DNA of 58,000 bases from Diphasiastrum complanatum (lineage: Eukaryota > Streptophyta > Lycopodiopsida > Lycopodiales > Lycopodiaceae). The DNA is taken from NCBI GenBank assembly GCA_029204225.1, contig CM055113.1:15033471-15091470 (forward strand), read 5' to 3'. Below are positions 1 to 11,275 of this stretch, piece by piece. The translations under genes and the position numbers were made by a program. A model generated the notes under the pieces. The model was not told where the DNA came from, did not search any database, and worked only from the letters and a program-made list of their open reading frames with translations. Numbering within the stretch: position 1 is the stretch's first letter; each line of letters starts with the position of its first letter.

Positions 1-198
1 GCTGAAAATCTTTGATCAGTTCTAGCGAAGTCCAGAGAGCTCAGATCGATGTGCAATCATCTCACACGATCTAGGCATGATTAGAGGAAGCCTAGGGATC
101 AATAAAATCTAGAGAGAGAAAATGACTTTCTAGAAAGAGAAAATCCTAGAGAGAGAAAGATGTGCTTTACCAGCCTGGGTAGAGTGCTTTGGTATGAA

Positions 199-217
199 GG
201 GGGGGGGGGGGGGGGGG
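199..217. repeat. Poly-G run of 19 bases
   Basis: An uninterrupted run of G lies inside the TR1 LTR. Other TR1 copies have only a short C run here (for example near 24328-24335 on the opposite strand), so this copy has expanded. Length may be uncertain because homopolymers are error-prone in sequencing. Confidence 0.9.
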
Positions 218-550
218 TGCCGAATCCCACCAACACTAGAGGGGAGTGCGGGTTGCGACTCAGGGCGAGCTCCAACCAAGTCTCAGCCTCCCTTGCTGGA
301 ATGTTGTCATGGCTCTCGCCTTGGCATGCTAGCGCCCCGGAGACTAGGGTCGGTCACACACTTGAAATGTAACCTTCTCAGATTTATCAATAAAGTGGGA
401 TTTTTCTCAAACTGACTCTGATTACCTTCTGGGTTTCAGTGTTCGGTAAAAGCGCCAGTTGTAAGACCGCTTCAAAATTTTCAAGTTGGCACATAGCTGA
501 GGGTCGTATCCCGGGACGTCAGCGGTATGCCGTCGGGACCATTCGGTCCG

Positions 551-1228
551 TGTTAAAAATTCACAATTCTAGCTTGACTAGTTTTGGTCATATGACTTGT
601 AAATAGCTAGATGGTCATGATGTGGCTTGTCACACGTGCCAAATAGCATAGGATTCCATTCATAAGGATGTTCTCAAGTAGACCTAAGTGTTAGAACCTT
701 TGGAATGAGTCCAAATTATGCTTAGATACAAGAGAGAAAAAATAGGAGCTATCTTTGGTAATTTTTGCATTGTTGAGGGATCTCCAAGATTCCAACTCTA
801 ACTCGGTAGGGATGAAAGATCCACCAAAATTAGCATTAGGGATAGGTTTAGGGCTACTCATACCTGCCCAAAACCGTGATGGATCATGTATAGGTGATGA
901 TATCTCACCAAAATCAATAAAGCAATTTCATGATTTTTCTCTCATAATGGTGCAATTGCTCTCTATGTTCATAATTGTTTGAGTACTTGTGATTACTAAT
1001 GATTATAGGATTGAATGTAGGTCTGGTGTACAGTACTCAGACTGTGAGAGGCCGTACTTTCACACGTGTGAAGCCTTCTTCAAGGATTTGGGCCATTTAG
1101 TGAGGTTCAAGCATAGATTTTTGATGGATTTTGATGGTTCAACTTGTGCTAATCTTATGAAATCATAATCTATTGTTTTCCTCATCATTTCAAGTGTTTT
1201 AGGATCCTTATTTGCTATAATTTTAACA
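551..1228 (+). mobile_element. Solo LTR nested in the TR1 LTR
   Basis: A 678-bp block beginning TGTTAAAA and ending TTTTAACA interrupts the TR1 LTR. It is flanked by the perfect 5-bp direct repeat GTCCG (546-550 and 1229-1233), as expected of an LTR-retrotransposon target-site duplication. The TG...CA ends, the size and the absence of an internal domain or primer site fit a solo LTR left by recombination between two LTRs. The parent family was not found elsewhere in the window. Strand is arbitrary. Confidence 0.8.
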
Positions 1229-1825
1229 GTCCGTGGCGCCAGCGGTATGCTGTCGGGACCATTTGGTCCAGGAACTGGTTGTCTCCATATCTATCAAGGC
1301 TTGTGGTCCTGAGTGTTCCTTGCATGAACGTGAATGGGTTAAGCTCTTGGGGAACGGGCTCTAACCTGTCGACTGAGTTGGATGGCTTGCTTGGGTGGAA
1401 GTTACCTATTTATGGCTGTCCAGTCTGGCGGGGCGCCAGGTTGGCTTCCAGCGCTCATGACGAAGCTTTTAGTTGGTTAAGTCTGATGTAAGTCAGACCG
1501 CTTGCTTGGAATGGATGTTACTCGTTTGTAACGAAGCTTCGAGTTGGTTAAGTTTGATGTATGTCGGGCGACTTGCTTGGAGGGAAGTCACCCACATCGG
1601 GACCCCCGATCTGGCATGGCGCCAGGTTGGATCTCAATGTTGGTTTTCGGAACTTCAAGTTGGTTAAGTCTGATCATTGTTGGCGAGTTGGTTGCTTTTA
1701 TGTCAAGTGGGTTTGGATGGCAAGAGTTGAAGGCTGGGAAGCTAAGTCGTGGTTCCCGGCTCCCTTTGGGATGTCTGCGCTACACCTACCTGGCATTTCT
1801 TATAGGGCTCTCTTTGGGCCCATAT

Positions 1826-2870
1826 TTTTTAATGATGATATTATCCACATAGATTAACAAGATGGTAACATCGTTTCTAGCAAACCTATAATAAAGTGAA
1901 TGATCATACTCACTCATAACAAAGCCTTGAGAGAGTAAAAAAGTGTTAAGCTTAGCAACTCTTTGGTGTTCGCTTAAGGCCATACAAACTCTTTTGTAGT
2001 AGAAACACATGATTGGCTTTGTAGATGAAATGTAGCTCTCAGGTTGCTCCATGTACACTTTCTCCTCAAGATCACCATTTAAAAATGCATTTGTAATGTC
2101 CAATTGCCATATTTTCCATAAAGAGTAGCAAGTGAGATGATGGCTCAAATGCTTTTACCATCTTTGCCACGGGTGCAAAGGTTTCATCATAGTCAATTTC
2201 ATGTTCTTGAGCATATCCTTTTGCCACTAACCTTGCTTTGTACTTGTTGATAGATCCATCTTGGTTTGTCTTCACCTTGAAGATCCATTTGCATCTAATA
2301 GCTTTCTTGTCCTTAGGTAACTCCACCAATCTCCATGTTCTATTCTTCATAAGAGCTTGATACTCAAGATCCATTGCTTGGATCCACTCCTCTGTGATCA
2401 TTGCTTCATCTACACATGTAGGTTCATCAAAAGAGGTTAGAAAAGCAACATAATTTTCAGAAACTACTTGCTTATCCTTTTCATCCTAAGTGAGCCTTGA
2501 AGGCATTTGTCTTTCCCTTGATGTTCTCCTTAGCTTTTGACTTGATGATTGTCCTTCATCATCACCATCCAAAATAGGATCCTTTGCATCAATATCAAGA
2601 ATGTTAGATCCATCCACATCATCATCAATAATACTTGAAGATACCTTTGGAATGTTCCCCTCATCAAAAATGATATCTCTACCAACGATCACTTTGTTAG
2701 TAGAAAGAATGTAAACCTTGTAGGCTTTACTCACCTCACTATATCCAACAAAAATACCTTTCCTTGAAGATGGATCCTCCTTGGACCTATCATCAAGAGT
2801 AATGTTCATGTAGCATGTGCATCCAAAGTTCTAAGAAAGTTGACACTCGGCCTCCTCTTGAATAATATCT
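1826..2870 (-). pseudogene. Ty1/copia pol fragment: integrase tail to reverse transcriptase
   Basis: Read on the minus strand from 2870 down, frames encode the integrase end and linker (RRPSV, then the GIFVGYSEVSKAYKVY region that usually ends the copia integrase), then reverse transcriptase ([62 protein letters not shown], and YVDN where YVDD is expected). Several frameshifts separate the pieces and the RT stops just after the catalytic motif, so the element is dead. It belongs to the same family as the plus-strand copy at 48771-50557, which shares the TLDDR-KEDPSSR and DVDGSN segments. The end near 1826 is lost about 40 bp from the TR1 LTR. Confidence 0.85.
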
Positions 2871-3165
2871 CAAATCATCAACTTTTTGGAACTTAATAGA
2901 TTTCATCTTCACATTAGCCGGAGATCTAGGTTGAAAACCGTACATAAGCATAAAAGGGATGTAACCTGTAGCAGAATGCTTTCTACTGCTGTATGCAAAC
3001 TCAATAAGAGGAATGTAATCTTCCCAACGAAATTGCTTGTGAGAAACATATGTCCTCAAAATATCTTCCATAGTTTGATTAGTCCTTTCTGTCTAGCCAT
3101 ATGATTTAGGATGATTAGAAGAAGTAAAACTAAGAGAAGTTTCTAGTTTATGGAATAGTGCTGCA
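2871..3165 (-). pseudogene. Ty3/gypsy integrase fragment joined to copia
   Basis: The minus strand encodes an end-of-integrase-core signature: SNHPKSYG, then a stop where Q of DGQTER is expected, then TERTNQTMEDILRTYVSH, FRWEDYIPLIEFAY and SATGYIPFMLMYG. This pattern is typical of Ty3/gypsy integrases. It runs directly into copia sequence near 2870 on the same strand, with no LTR or other boundary between them. It is a truncated, non-functional piece. The gypsy element at 21-31 kb lacks this part of integrase, so the two cannot be compared directly. Confidence 0.8.
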
Positions 3166-3309
3166 AAAGTGCGCTACCTATTGCAGAAGTGTGTTGCACA
3201 ATGCACGAGATCATTGGATTTAGATACGCCAATACCAATCACATACAATGCAACAATCAATCAAACAATGATGCATACAATGAAAAAACACTATTGGAAG
3301 AACATAATA

Positions 3310-3800
3310 CCTTTTGTATTTTTTTCTCTTAGAGCGAGTTGGCACTACAACGCCAAATAGCGGCCTGACACTCTTCTTACAATTCTATTGTTGTTCACTG
3401 ACAACGTTTTTCACTTCTTCATCTGCATGTTTTCTTTTGATTTCTGGTCTATACTTATGTTCTGCCAGATGGGATTAAAAGATAGTTTAACTAATCATTA
3501 CAAAAGAGATTTACGCTAAACTATCAGTTAACTATGTGTCTCCTCTTGTAACATTCCTATGGGTGAGCGTGACACTTTTGTGTCTCACGACTGCCAAAGC
3601 TTCGAATTCGATATTTTGAATCGCTCAACAGTTCATTTGTCCATAGCTTGTCTCAGCACTTGTAGGATTTCAATAGTTCAGAAGCTATTTGAACTATCAA
3701 ATCTTCAGGTGTTGGTGTCAAGGGTGTGCTGAACTATCGGCTGTTCAGGGAATGTTTCAAAAATGGTTGGTTGATTTTACCATCTTCAACACTCCCTCTT
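3310..3800 (-). mobile_element. Copia family B LTR, probable 3' LTR (approximate ends)
   Basis: On the minus strand a purine tract (AAGAGGGAGTG) lies just downstream of the family B RNase H fragment, and the sequence after it, starting TGTTGAAGATGG, should be the 3' LTR. The TAGAGCGAG...CGGCCTGAC segment near 3331-3371 recurs near 36105-36155 beyond the second family B copy, supporting a shared LTR. The far end was not pinned down. Confidence 0.55.
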
Positions 3801-3822
3801 GAATAATACAATTTTTTTCTTT

Positions 3823-4245
3823 TCATTGGACTCCAATCGATCTTCTGTGTTTGGTAAACATTGGCTTGTCCAACGGCTTGCTCAGGAGGTCTACGATCAT
3901 GTCTTTTGATCTCACAAATTCGACATAGAGTTCTCCTTTTGAGACCAGATCTCGAATATGATGATATTTCAAAGGTACCAGATCCTGGGCTAAATAAATA
4001 ACACTTTGAGAATCCATCTTCATGATGGAGAGGTCTTGATGTGGTATCCCAATCCCTTCTAACATTATTTTCAGTCATATAACCTCATTTGCCACCTTCA
4101 AAACTACCACGTATTCTGCTTGACATGGAAACTATGCTACCAGTGTCTGCTTCTTGCACGTCCAGCTGATCGTAGCTCCACATAGTATTGAACATCCACT
4201 AGTTATTGACTTGCGGTTGCCTTTGCAACTAGCCCAATTTGCATC
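3823..4245 (-). pseudogene. Copia family B RNase H fragment
   Basis: The minus strand encodes the C-terminal part of a Ty1/copia polyprotein: SITSGCSI, AEYVVVLKVANEV, MKMDSQSVIYLAQDL, LKYHHIRDLV and MIVDLLSKPLDKP, which is the copia RNase H region including the DSQS and adjacent conserved blocks. It aligns closely with 36357-37223. At least one internal stop and a frame change near 4070 mark it as broken. A second piece of the same family (RT) lies at 5690-5850, so the sequence between 4245 and 5690 probably interrupts this copy. Confidence 0.85.
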
Positions 4246-4533
4246 ACTGTAGTGTTTACACGAAGAGCTCAATACATGAAGCCTTTTTTCTATATTGCGT
4301 TGCAAATTATGTGATGTTGAGTTTTAAATGTGATGATGCTTATTTTATGTCACTGAAATATATTTTGAATCAATACTTGATTCCGAAATATCAAGTGAAG
4401 GTCATCAACCCAACGAACGAAGAAATATCTCTACATGTGACCTAACGAAGATCCTTGACACGAAACTATTTTTTCTAAAGAATGAATAAATCTTGAAACG
4501 AAGAATATATGTTCACGAGGACGTTTCACATTT

Positions 4534-5000
4534 GAGGAGGGGGATATGTGATACCACATATTTGTATATTTATTCAAAAATGACAATTTATACTTAGAAA
4601 TGAGGATATGCGCTGGACAACTACATATTTTGAAGAGGCCTATATCATTTTTTGGATATAATTGTTTAAGGACCTGTCTTTTACTTAAAGACATGACCTC
4701 CTGGAATGAAACGACACTTGGAATACGAAACGACTGGATTCGAATCGTCACAATGAACCATCAATTATACAAATATTTGTAATTTATACGTTAACTAGAA
4801 TTTGTAAATGGAGCGACGCACCAGGTTTTACAATTTAGACGCGCTTCATTCTCACATTACCGAGAGAGAAGGAGATTATTGTATGTTTGAGATTGAAGAA
4901 GTGAATAAAGTGTCTAAGGTTATTTTCTTAAATTTTTGTTCTCCGCACTGGTGAGTGTGCGTGATTTCGAATCTATTAGCAATCTCTTATGCATTAATTA
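4534..5000 (+). mobile_element. Polypurine tract and start of an LTR (right end unresolved)
   Basis: A purine tract GAGGAGGGGGATA at 4534-4546 is followed immediately by TGTGATACCACATATTTG, the usual layout of the 3' end of a plus-strand LTR retrotransposon. An AATAAA lies near 4904. No matching LTR or target-site duplication was found, so the right end is not known; the sequence up to about 5690 may belong to it. It sits between two family B copia fragments, consistent with insertion into that element. Confidence 0.45.
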
Positions 5001-5689
5001 AATCATTCTTTGGTCTGACAATACGATATTTCATTACAGTCGTTTGTTGTGTTTCCGTGAAGTTGAATTAAAGAACTGTCTTTAAACTAATTTACCCGTT
5101 TGTGCGAATACTTTGTGTTCGACATTTGAGTGGAATATCCCTTGGTACAGTTTTCCACAGTCGCTGGTAGAAAACTATGTATGTTGTGAAATGCTAGTCC
5201 TTTATTGAGGAACTAAGTCATTGATCTGTATTCATGTTAGTAACGAAGATAATTGTTTCTAACATATTTGCGAACTACTTGAGTTCTTTAACCATGACTG
5301 GACTTTAGTTGTTGAGGACTTCTGTCTAGAACACATAGTTCAAGAATAAGATTAACTTTTTGTCTGTTCTTACGCATCTGCATCGAACATAACACAGATC
5401 CTTGCTGACAACTTAATCAATCAGAGTGTAATTCATCCGAGTTACTCTGATATTATTTTACATACAGAACGCTTTATCATCGGTTTGATAGAGGAAGACT
5501 GTTGTTTAGCACTCATTACCTTTACACACCTTAACCAAAAGTGGTACTGGCTGCTTACAAAATGTCCGTTGACAAACATATTTTTATTCAACTCCATTTC
5601 ATTCGAAATAAGTCAATAATGTACCAACTTAACAACTTTCAAGAGCTATCTCCTTGGTGAACGATCTAAATACTACAAAAATATAGCAA
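5000..5689. other. No recognisable gene
   Basis: Only short, stop-rich frames. Possibly the remainder of the LTR-like sequence starting at 4547, or decayed family B copia sequence. Confidence 0.5.
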
Positions 5690-5850
5690 TTCTGTGTTGG
5701 TATATTGCGACACCCACGTTGCTTCAACACTTTCTCAGCATATTCGGACTGGTTTAGATCCATGACTCATCTCTTTTGATCTGCAACCCTAGACATTTTG
5801 TTGCTTCTCCTAGATCTGTGATTTCATAATTTGCAGACAAAACCAACTAT
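5690..5850 (-). pseudogene. Copia family B reverse transcriptase fragment
   Basis: The minus strand encodes NYEITDLGEATKCLGLQI followed, after a frame change, by SEYAEKVLKQRG. The first block is nearly identical to the segment at 37310-37340 in the larger family B copy, where it follows the catalytic RT domain. Short, frameshifted and isolated, so a remnant. Confidence 0.8.
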
Positions 5851-6785
5851 TCAATCCCTTGAGATCCTTACCTGCTATTCCAATGCTAGGGTATTTTGCC
5901 TTCATGCAAGAGTGATCAACCCTCTTAGGTTGGCCCGAGCATACCCAAACACACAAATAGGCGTAATGACTCGACAATAGCCACACCTCCATGCTTCATT
6001 GTGTCTAAGTGGTCCACTAGTCCACTCCGGGCTAACCCTACTCACATCCTCTAGTCCCACAAGTTTACTTGGTTACAGATGCACGACGGACCTACACGCC
6101 TTACGTCACAACTAGTAGCATGTGTATTTACACCGGGTCACCTACAATGACACACCCAAGAACCCTTACACTACCTACAAGCACCCCCATCAATGTAGCA
6201 TTCAAATATTTGAAACATGTTTCAAAAGTTTCAAACGTTCTTAACCTTTTCTAAAGGTTACTTATATTATAGACATGGTTGAATGAGCATGTAAATTGAA
6301 CAAAAGCATTCACTTTATTGTGATTAACAAAGGTCATAGTCTTTGGTGCAAAAAGCTTTTCAATTGTCTATTTGAAAAGTGCTCGAGAGGTGAAAGGTGC
6401 TTGGGTAGCAGTTTCTTTTTGGTTCAAGGCTTGATAGGGCCCTAACATTCACATAGGGCACCCTTGCTCACTTTTCGGGCCTTAGAACCCAAAAGCAAAT
6501 GTTTGAGATTTTGACGTTTCAAACGTCAAGGTTTCAAACAAGTTTGAATGTAACATTGACCCCATAATTATTACACATACACCTTCCAATTTTTCCGTTT
6601 TCACTCTTGTGGTATATAAACGATAGGCCAGCTGAAATGTAAGTGTGCCTATGACATTGACAACCTTGCAACATGATTTCTTATTCATGCTACAAACAAC
6701 ATTGTATGAGAGAATGTTGGGACATTTCAAATCTGAAAAGAATACATCTGAGACGAACTCCAATACCATAAGTGTGACGTAGGGA
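5851..6785. other. No recognisable gene
   Basis: Nothing on either strand resembles a known family. The minus ORF near 6482-6769 has no recognisable motif and probably reflects chance. Confidence 0.5.
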
Positions 6786-7900
6786 GATTAGCTCTCACCT
6801 ACATTATTCAGTTTTATATTGATGAGTTGGAGTCAATCATGTATCTTTAGGGCCAAGGATGTCATCCAAGAAACTTTATGATGTTTACTTTATTGTATGC
6901 AAACGATGTCTTTTCTATGTCCCCATCCAAAAAAGGACTACAACAACACATTGATGCCTTGCACTTATATGAGGGGGAAGAATGTTTGGAGGTTAATACT
7001 AAGAAGATAGAAGTGATGATCTTCAACACATCTCACTCCTTCATGAAGAGACATACTCTCACTTTGGATGACCAGCATCTAGAGACAGTCCATTCTTACA
7101 TGTATTTGGGGTAGTCCTCTCGGGTCCTACCTTTAGTATAACACATGCAACTACTCAAAGACTAGGGAAGGGGCACTCATCCCCTTTCCATCTTGAGGGC
7201 TTTTGAATCAAGAAACACATCAAAGACTTGACAAGTGGTCTTTTTAATATATTGATTACCCCCACTGCGACGTGTGCAACAAAAGCATGGTGCACTAGGT
7301 CGACAAAATCTGATTGAAATAGCTTCTCACACTCACAAATTTCTACGTTGTCACATATGAAATGCTACAAGCCATCTACTAAGTTGAGGTTAACATGCTC
7401 CCCATGCAGATGCCATCTTTCATTTGCATACAAAGAGTTAAGGCATTTGAAGCTTCAAATAAGGATAACATGCAAATATCCATGATAAATGATAGCATTC
7501 ACATCCTTTGGAGCACTTCATGAGTAGGGGCATCTTCTCTCTTGGTATCCTTAGGCATCACATTCATTAATTTTCGTTGGCATCTCTACATCTCACCTCT
7601 TGAAAGGAACACGTGCATTTATATGACAAGTCATCAGCAAACCAAATGTTCAATAAGTATGGAGGGACGACACACTACGTGGAAGTAGTCTTATCACACA
7701 GTCTTAGTATCACTTTAGCACAATTCAAAATTTTCTCCCACCAACTGTAGTGCACGTAGGTCGTTCCCAAGGGAATACCTAGAGAGGACAAGATTTGTCA
7801 TATGTGTTTCATGGGAGATGCGGAGTTAGAGAAGCACTTTATCTTCATATGGCCAATATATTATGAAATCAGAGACAATACTACTACTTTATTTGAGGTA
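6786..7900 (+). pseudogene. LINE-type (non-LTR) retrotransposon reverse transcriptase remnant
   Basis: Plus-strand frames give LSPTLFSFYIDELESIMYL, then LLYANDVFSMSPSKKGLQQH where YADD is expected, then LEVNTKKIEVMIFN and HSYMYLG. This order (PLSP, YADD block, and the N-T-K-T-E/K-V block) is typical of LINE reverse transcriptases. Further on, near 7780-7870, PREDKICHMCFMGDAELEKH resembles the C-terminal zinc-binding segment (C-x2-C...H...C) of such proteins. The second D of the active site is N, and numerous stops interrupt the frame, so it is inactive. No poly-A tail or target duplication was seen. Confidence 0.75.
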
Positions 7901-8475
7901 AACATGTTACTTTTTGATCTATCATTTCATGAGGAATGATGTGTGTTGCTTTGATGATAATAGCAATGTTCCATTTGAGGAGTGACCTCCACAAGTTCCA
8001 ATGCCAACCATTAAATGCAAATCACCTTTCTTTTCTGGACGACACTCTTGGTCATATGCACAGTCAAATTAGAGGATGAGGTACAAATTCCATCTAGACA
8101 CTGAGATTAGAGATGACACCTACGTATTTATGAGACCCTCAAGAATCTCACATTGGCCTTTGTCTAGAGCACCACGCTCCTCTCGAACATTGCGCTTCTC
8201 GCATTGTATAATGCCTCCACCATCAACCATCAAGACTTTTCTTTAGTTTCCAAAGACAAAGATATGATTGTTATGGATATATGCCTTCAAATCAACCTGT
8301 CAATTGTAAGTTCAATTTAATATTTAGTTCCAACTTTAGTCTCATTTTCATATTCCAATGAAGTTCAGATTAATATTTTCTTTCGAAGACGTTTTGCACT
8401 CTTGTAGAATGAAGCATACGTATAACGTACTTTTCATTCTCATGTACCTTTGGTCCTCTAAATACATTAATAGAG
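7901..8475. other. No recognisable gene
   Basis: Probably the decayed 3' part of the LINE or unrelated intergenic DNA; no motif seen. Confidence 0.5.
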
Positions 8476-8493
8476 CTCTCTCTCTCCCTCTCT

Positions 8494-8554
<61 letters not shown>
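8476..8554. repeat. (CT)n microsatellite
   Basis: Dinucleotide CT repeat of about 79 bp with a short C-rich interruption near 8493-8500. Ser-Leu repeats in overlapping ORFs are its by-product. Confidence 0.97.
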
Positions 8555-8556
<2 letters not shown>

Positions 8557-9968
8557 GATAACAATAACAAAGAAAAAAGCTAGCACTTTGCACTAATAAA
8601 AATTGCTTCTTGGGCACGACAAAGGAAGGCTGCCCCAACCGTTGTAGGTTGAGAAACCAACAAAAGTTGTCATTAGGGTATATCAAACACCTACGTAAGA
8701 CAAAGACTATTAGTGATAATTTCTCCCATTTTTGCAACCAATTCTCAACGGCATCTGTGGCTCTCATAGATACTGCTCAAAGGAACCCACTGTAGGTTAG
8801 AAATAAGCCATAACATTGTAGAAAATATTGAAAGCAAATTAAAAAAAAGGGAACTAAAAAAATCTAAAATTTCGATTAAAGAGACCAGAAGTTCTATATT
8901 GGAGACAAGCCTGCAGCGCACAAGATGGCAATGCTTCTTGGAGAGTACCATGCAAATGTAGCAAGCTTAAAACGCTTCCTTGACTTGTAAAAGTTAGCAA
9001 TTACTTTGTCTTCAAACAACTATGGCACGACAAAAAGCACTTTATTGACATGCCCTGAACTTTCTCATAGGTTGGTTAAGAAATATCTTGAAGCTAAGCC
9101 ACTCAAATAAAACACATAAGAAAATGGTTGCCACTGTGTTACATCCCTGAATGAACACATGCTAAAGCTCAACATTGAGAAAGAAAAAGTTTATTCACAT
9201 TCCATGATCTTCATCGTCATTAAAAATCAAATTTGTCTATTTGACTAGGAGATCTGCTTAAAGATTGAACACTTAACAGATTGAACATGTATTGAAATGC
9301 ACAAGATTTGAGACGTGAAGCCAAACATAATGATGCAGGACTCAAAGGTGTCTTGTACATTCATAGCAAATATTAATCAACTGGAGAACCAAATACAAGG
9401 ATTGCCACATCAAGCAAACAATCAAAAATGTAATTTCAAGCTGTAAATTTTTTTTTTTATAATTTTTAGAGGATAAAGCAACTCTAGATAACCAACCTAA
9501 GAGATCTAGAATATCCCTTTTGGGTTTGCAAGGATAGAACGAAGCAATACCCTTGTCAAAACCTCTTCAATGGAATGGAATTCTAAGCAAACGTCAAAGG
9601 AACAAAAGCTATGGAACCAAGCCATAGTGCCATTACAATAACCTCCAAAATTTCTCTAGAGGATCATTCACTGGCATTCATTGAACCTCTCAGATTGGTA
9701 GCTTGTAGTTACAATCGCCAGCAGAAAAACTGGGAACTCAGAAACTAAGTGTACGAAGGGAGAGGAGATGAAAAAGAATCAACTGCAGCTTCCATCTGAT
9801 CATATGTGGAGTTCCCACACTCTACATTGTTGGAACACAATATCCAGCGACATACCTGCCATGGAGTGAAACTATGGACCCACAACGTCGTCTTAAACAA
9901 TCATCACAGAACACTTTCTGGATAGTGCGTGATACAAAGAGCGAACCCCTTTTCATTGAATGGAGCCC
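8555..9968. other. 3' flank of minD, no other gene seen
   Basis: AT-rich sequence with no convincing coding frame. It should include the minD 3' untranslated region, transcribed toward lower coordinates. Confidence 0.5.
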
Positions 9969-11168
9969 TTACCCTCCAAAAAATGGCAAGAAGCCTCTTT
10001 TTGCTGGCGCCTCCTCAATAAGCACAGCCTTCATGCTATCTTGCTCCACCAATCTCCAGGCAGCTTGCTCCAATGCCAACCCTGCCAAAGTAGGGGGCTT
10101 CTTCAGCACAAGCGGGTAACCTCGGTTTGTGCTTTTGATCACATCGGCATCCTCAGGGATTACACCAAGCAATGGCAGGCCCAGCATCTCCTGCACGTCC
10201 AACACTGACATCATATCTTCTTGCTTGATCATGTCACTTCTCACTCTATTCACTACCATCTTGATATCCTTGATGCCGTCACATTCCAGCAGCCCGGTGA
10301 CTCGATCGGCATCTCTGAGGCTCGTAATGTCTGGGGTCGTGACAACTATGGCCTCATTTGCAGGTGTGATTGCTGTGATAAAGCCTGCGTCAATGCCGGC
10401 AGGGCAATCAATGAGGATGAAGTCCGGAGTGCCTTCTGGACGTTTTTTCAGTGCATCCACCAGCCAAGTCAGAGCTTTGCCTCCAAACCCTAAAGGCATT
10501 TTATATCTTGGCTTATTGATACACAGAAGCTCGAAATTTACCCATCTTTTGTCTCTAATTAAAGCTTGATCCAACCTACACTCTCCATTTAGCACCTCTA
10601 TAGCCGTGTAATTCACTCTGTTTTCAAGACCAAGAAGAAGATCAAGATTTCTGAGCCCCACATCAGCATCAATGGCCACCACTTTGAAGTCTAGACGAGC
10701 CAAGCACATGCCTATGTTTGCCGTTGTTGTTGTCTTTCCCACTCCACCTTTTCCAGATGTAACAACCACAACTCTGGGTGGACTGCCTGCCATCTGAGGT
10801 CTTCGGTTCCACTGTAGAATAGCTCTGATTGTCGCATTGTTTTTCTTCCTATTCCCATTCTGCAACAAATGCCCCCCCACTCTTGCCCGCTCAAACATCC
10901 GGGGCAGCTTTCCGCCTCTGCCACCGAGTAGCAAGCAAGCACCATGCTTTTCGTCCAACCCTAATTTGGGAAAACCCCCCATTCTTTCAGATCCTCTCGC
11001 TATTGCCGCGCTTGCCCCAAAGCTGCCATAGCTTGTGGCAGTAAGGGCTTCTTCGCATTGGCGGTGGCAAGTCCAGAACTGAAGGCTGCACGATGCTCGG
11101 CTACCACCATCGCTGCTGCTGCGACGTGAAAGGAGATGGCACGAAGACGCAGATAGAGTAGAATACAT
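9969..11168 (-). CDS. MIND: Chloroplast septum site-determining protein MinD
   Basis: A 399-residue intact, intronless frame. MinD is a membrane-associated ParA/MinD-type ATPase that, with MinE and ARC3, positions the plastid division ring at mid-chloroplast. Visible features: deviant Walker A GKGGVGKTT at about residues 139-147, the IDADVGLRNLDLLLG segment, the Walker B-like block FILIDCPAGIDAGFITAITP, TTPDITSLRDADRVTGLLE, and a C-terminal amphipathic tail KRGFLPFFGG of the kind that binds membrane. Residues 1 to about 118 are rich in Ser and Arg and poor in acidic residues, fitting a chloroplast transit peptide; conservation with land-plant MinD begins near ILQWNRRPQMAG. I chose the ATG at 11168 (MYSTLSASSCH). 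In-frame ATGs at 11336 and 11354 would add 56 or 62 residues made of low-complexity sequence. There are no stops or missing key residues, so it is probably functional. Confidence 0.96.
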   Translation of the reverse strand: MYSTLSASSCHLLSRRSSSDGGSRASCSLQFWTCHRQCEEALTATSYGSFGASAAIARGSERMGGFPKLGLDEKHGACLLLGGRGGKLPRMFERARVGGHLLQNGNRKKNNATIRAILQWNRRPQMAGSPPRVVVVTSGKGGVGKTTTTANIGMCLARLDFKVVAIDADVGLRNLDLLLGLENRVNYTAIEVLNGECRLDQALIRDKRWVNFELLCINKPRYKMPLGFGGKALTWLVDALKKRPEGTPDFILIDCPAGIDAGFITAITPANEAIVVTTPDITSLRDADRVTGLLECDGIKDIKMVVNRVRSDMIKQEDMMSVLDVQEMLGLPLLGVIPEDADVIKSTNRGYPLVLKKPPTLAGLALEQAAWRLVEQDSMKAVLIEEAPAKRGFLPFFGG

Positions 11169-11204
11169 GTAGTAAGAACAATAGGGAGAAGAATAAGAGT
11201 AAAT

Positions 11205-11275
11205 AATATATATAGCACTACAGTATGTGCTTCTTCTTCTTCTTGGGCTGGGCTGGGCTGGGCTGGGCTGGGCTG
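11205..11275 (-). promoter_or_regulatory. TATA-like stretch and (GGGCT)6 repeat upstream of minD
   Basis: Just upstream of the chosen minD start lie TATATATATT-type sequence (about 11207-11217 on the minus strand) and, further out, six copies of GGGCT (11245-11274) next to a TTC repeat. They may be promoter or 5' untranslated sequence. The close spacing of the TATA-like run to the ATG makes its use as the main TATA box doubtful. Confidence 0.35.

Larger units (their letters stand above)
1..1784 (+). mobile_element. TR1-family LTR, left end outside the window, split by a nested insertion
   Basis: Positions 1-550 and 1229-1784 together match the LTRs of the complete TR1 element at 23428-28371, in the opposite orientation. 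Shared landmarks are the CTAGAGAGAGAAA-rich stretch, the AATAAAGTGGGATTTTTCTC segment near 390 (AATAAA could be the polyadenylation signal) and the terminal GCGCTACA at 1777-1784. No primer-binding site follows the end, so this is a solo LTR or the 3' LTR of an element lying to the left. The short ORFs here are chance frames in an LTR. Inferred by visual alignment. Confidence 0.8.

Noticed and set aside
160-415. Two short plus ORFs with poly-Gly
   Set aside because: They lie inside the TR1 LTR and arise from the poly-G run.
8348-8767. ORFs with Arg-Glu or Ser-Leu repeats
   Set aside because: They are translations of the CT/GA microsatellite at 8476-8554.
9874-11044. Plus-strand ORFs of 80-146 codons
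   Set aside because: They are antisense shadows of minD, which has unmistakable conserved motifs on the minus strand.
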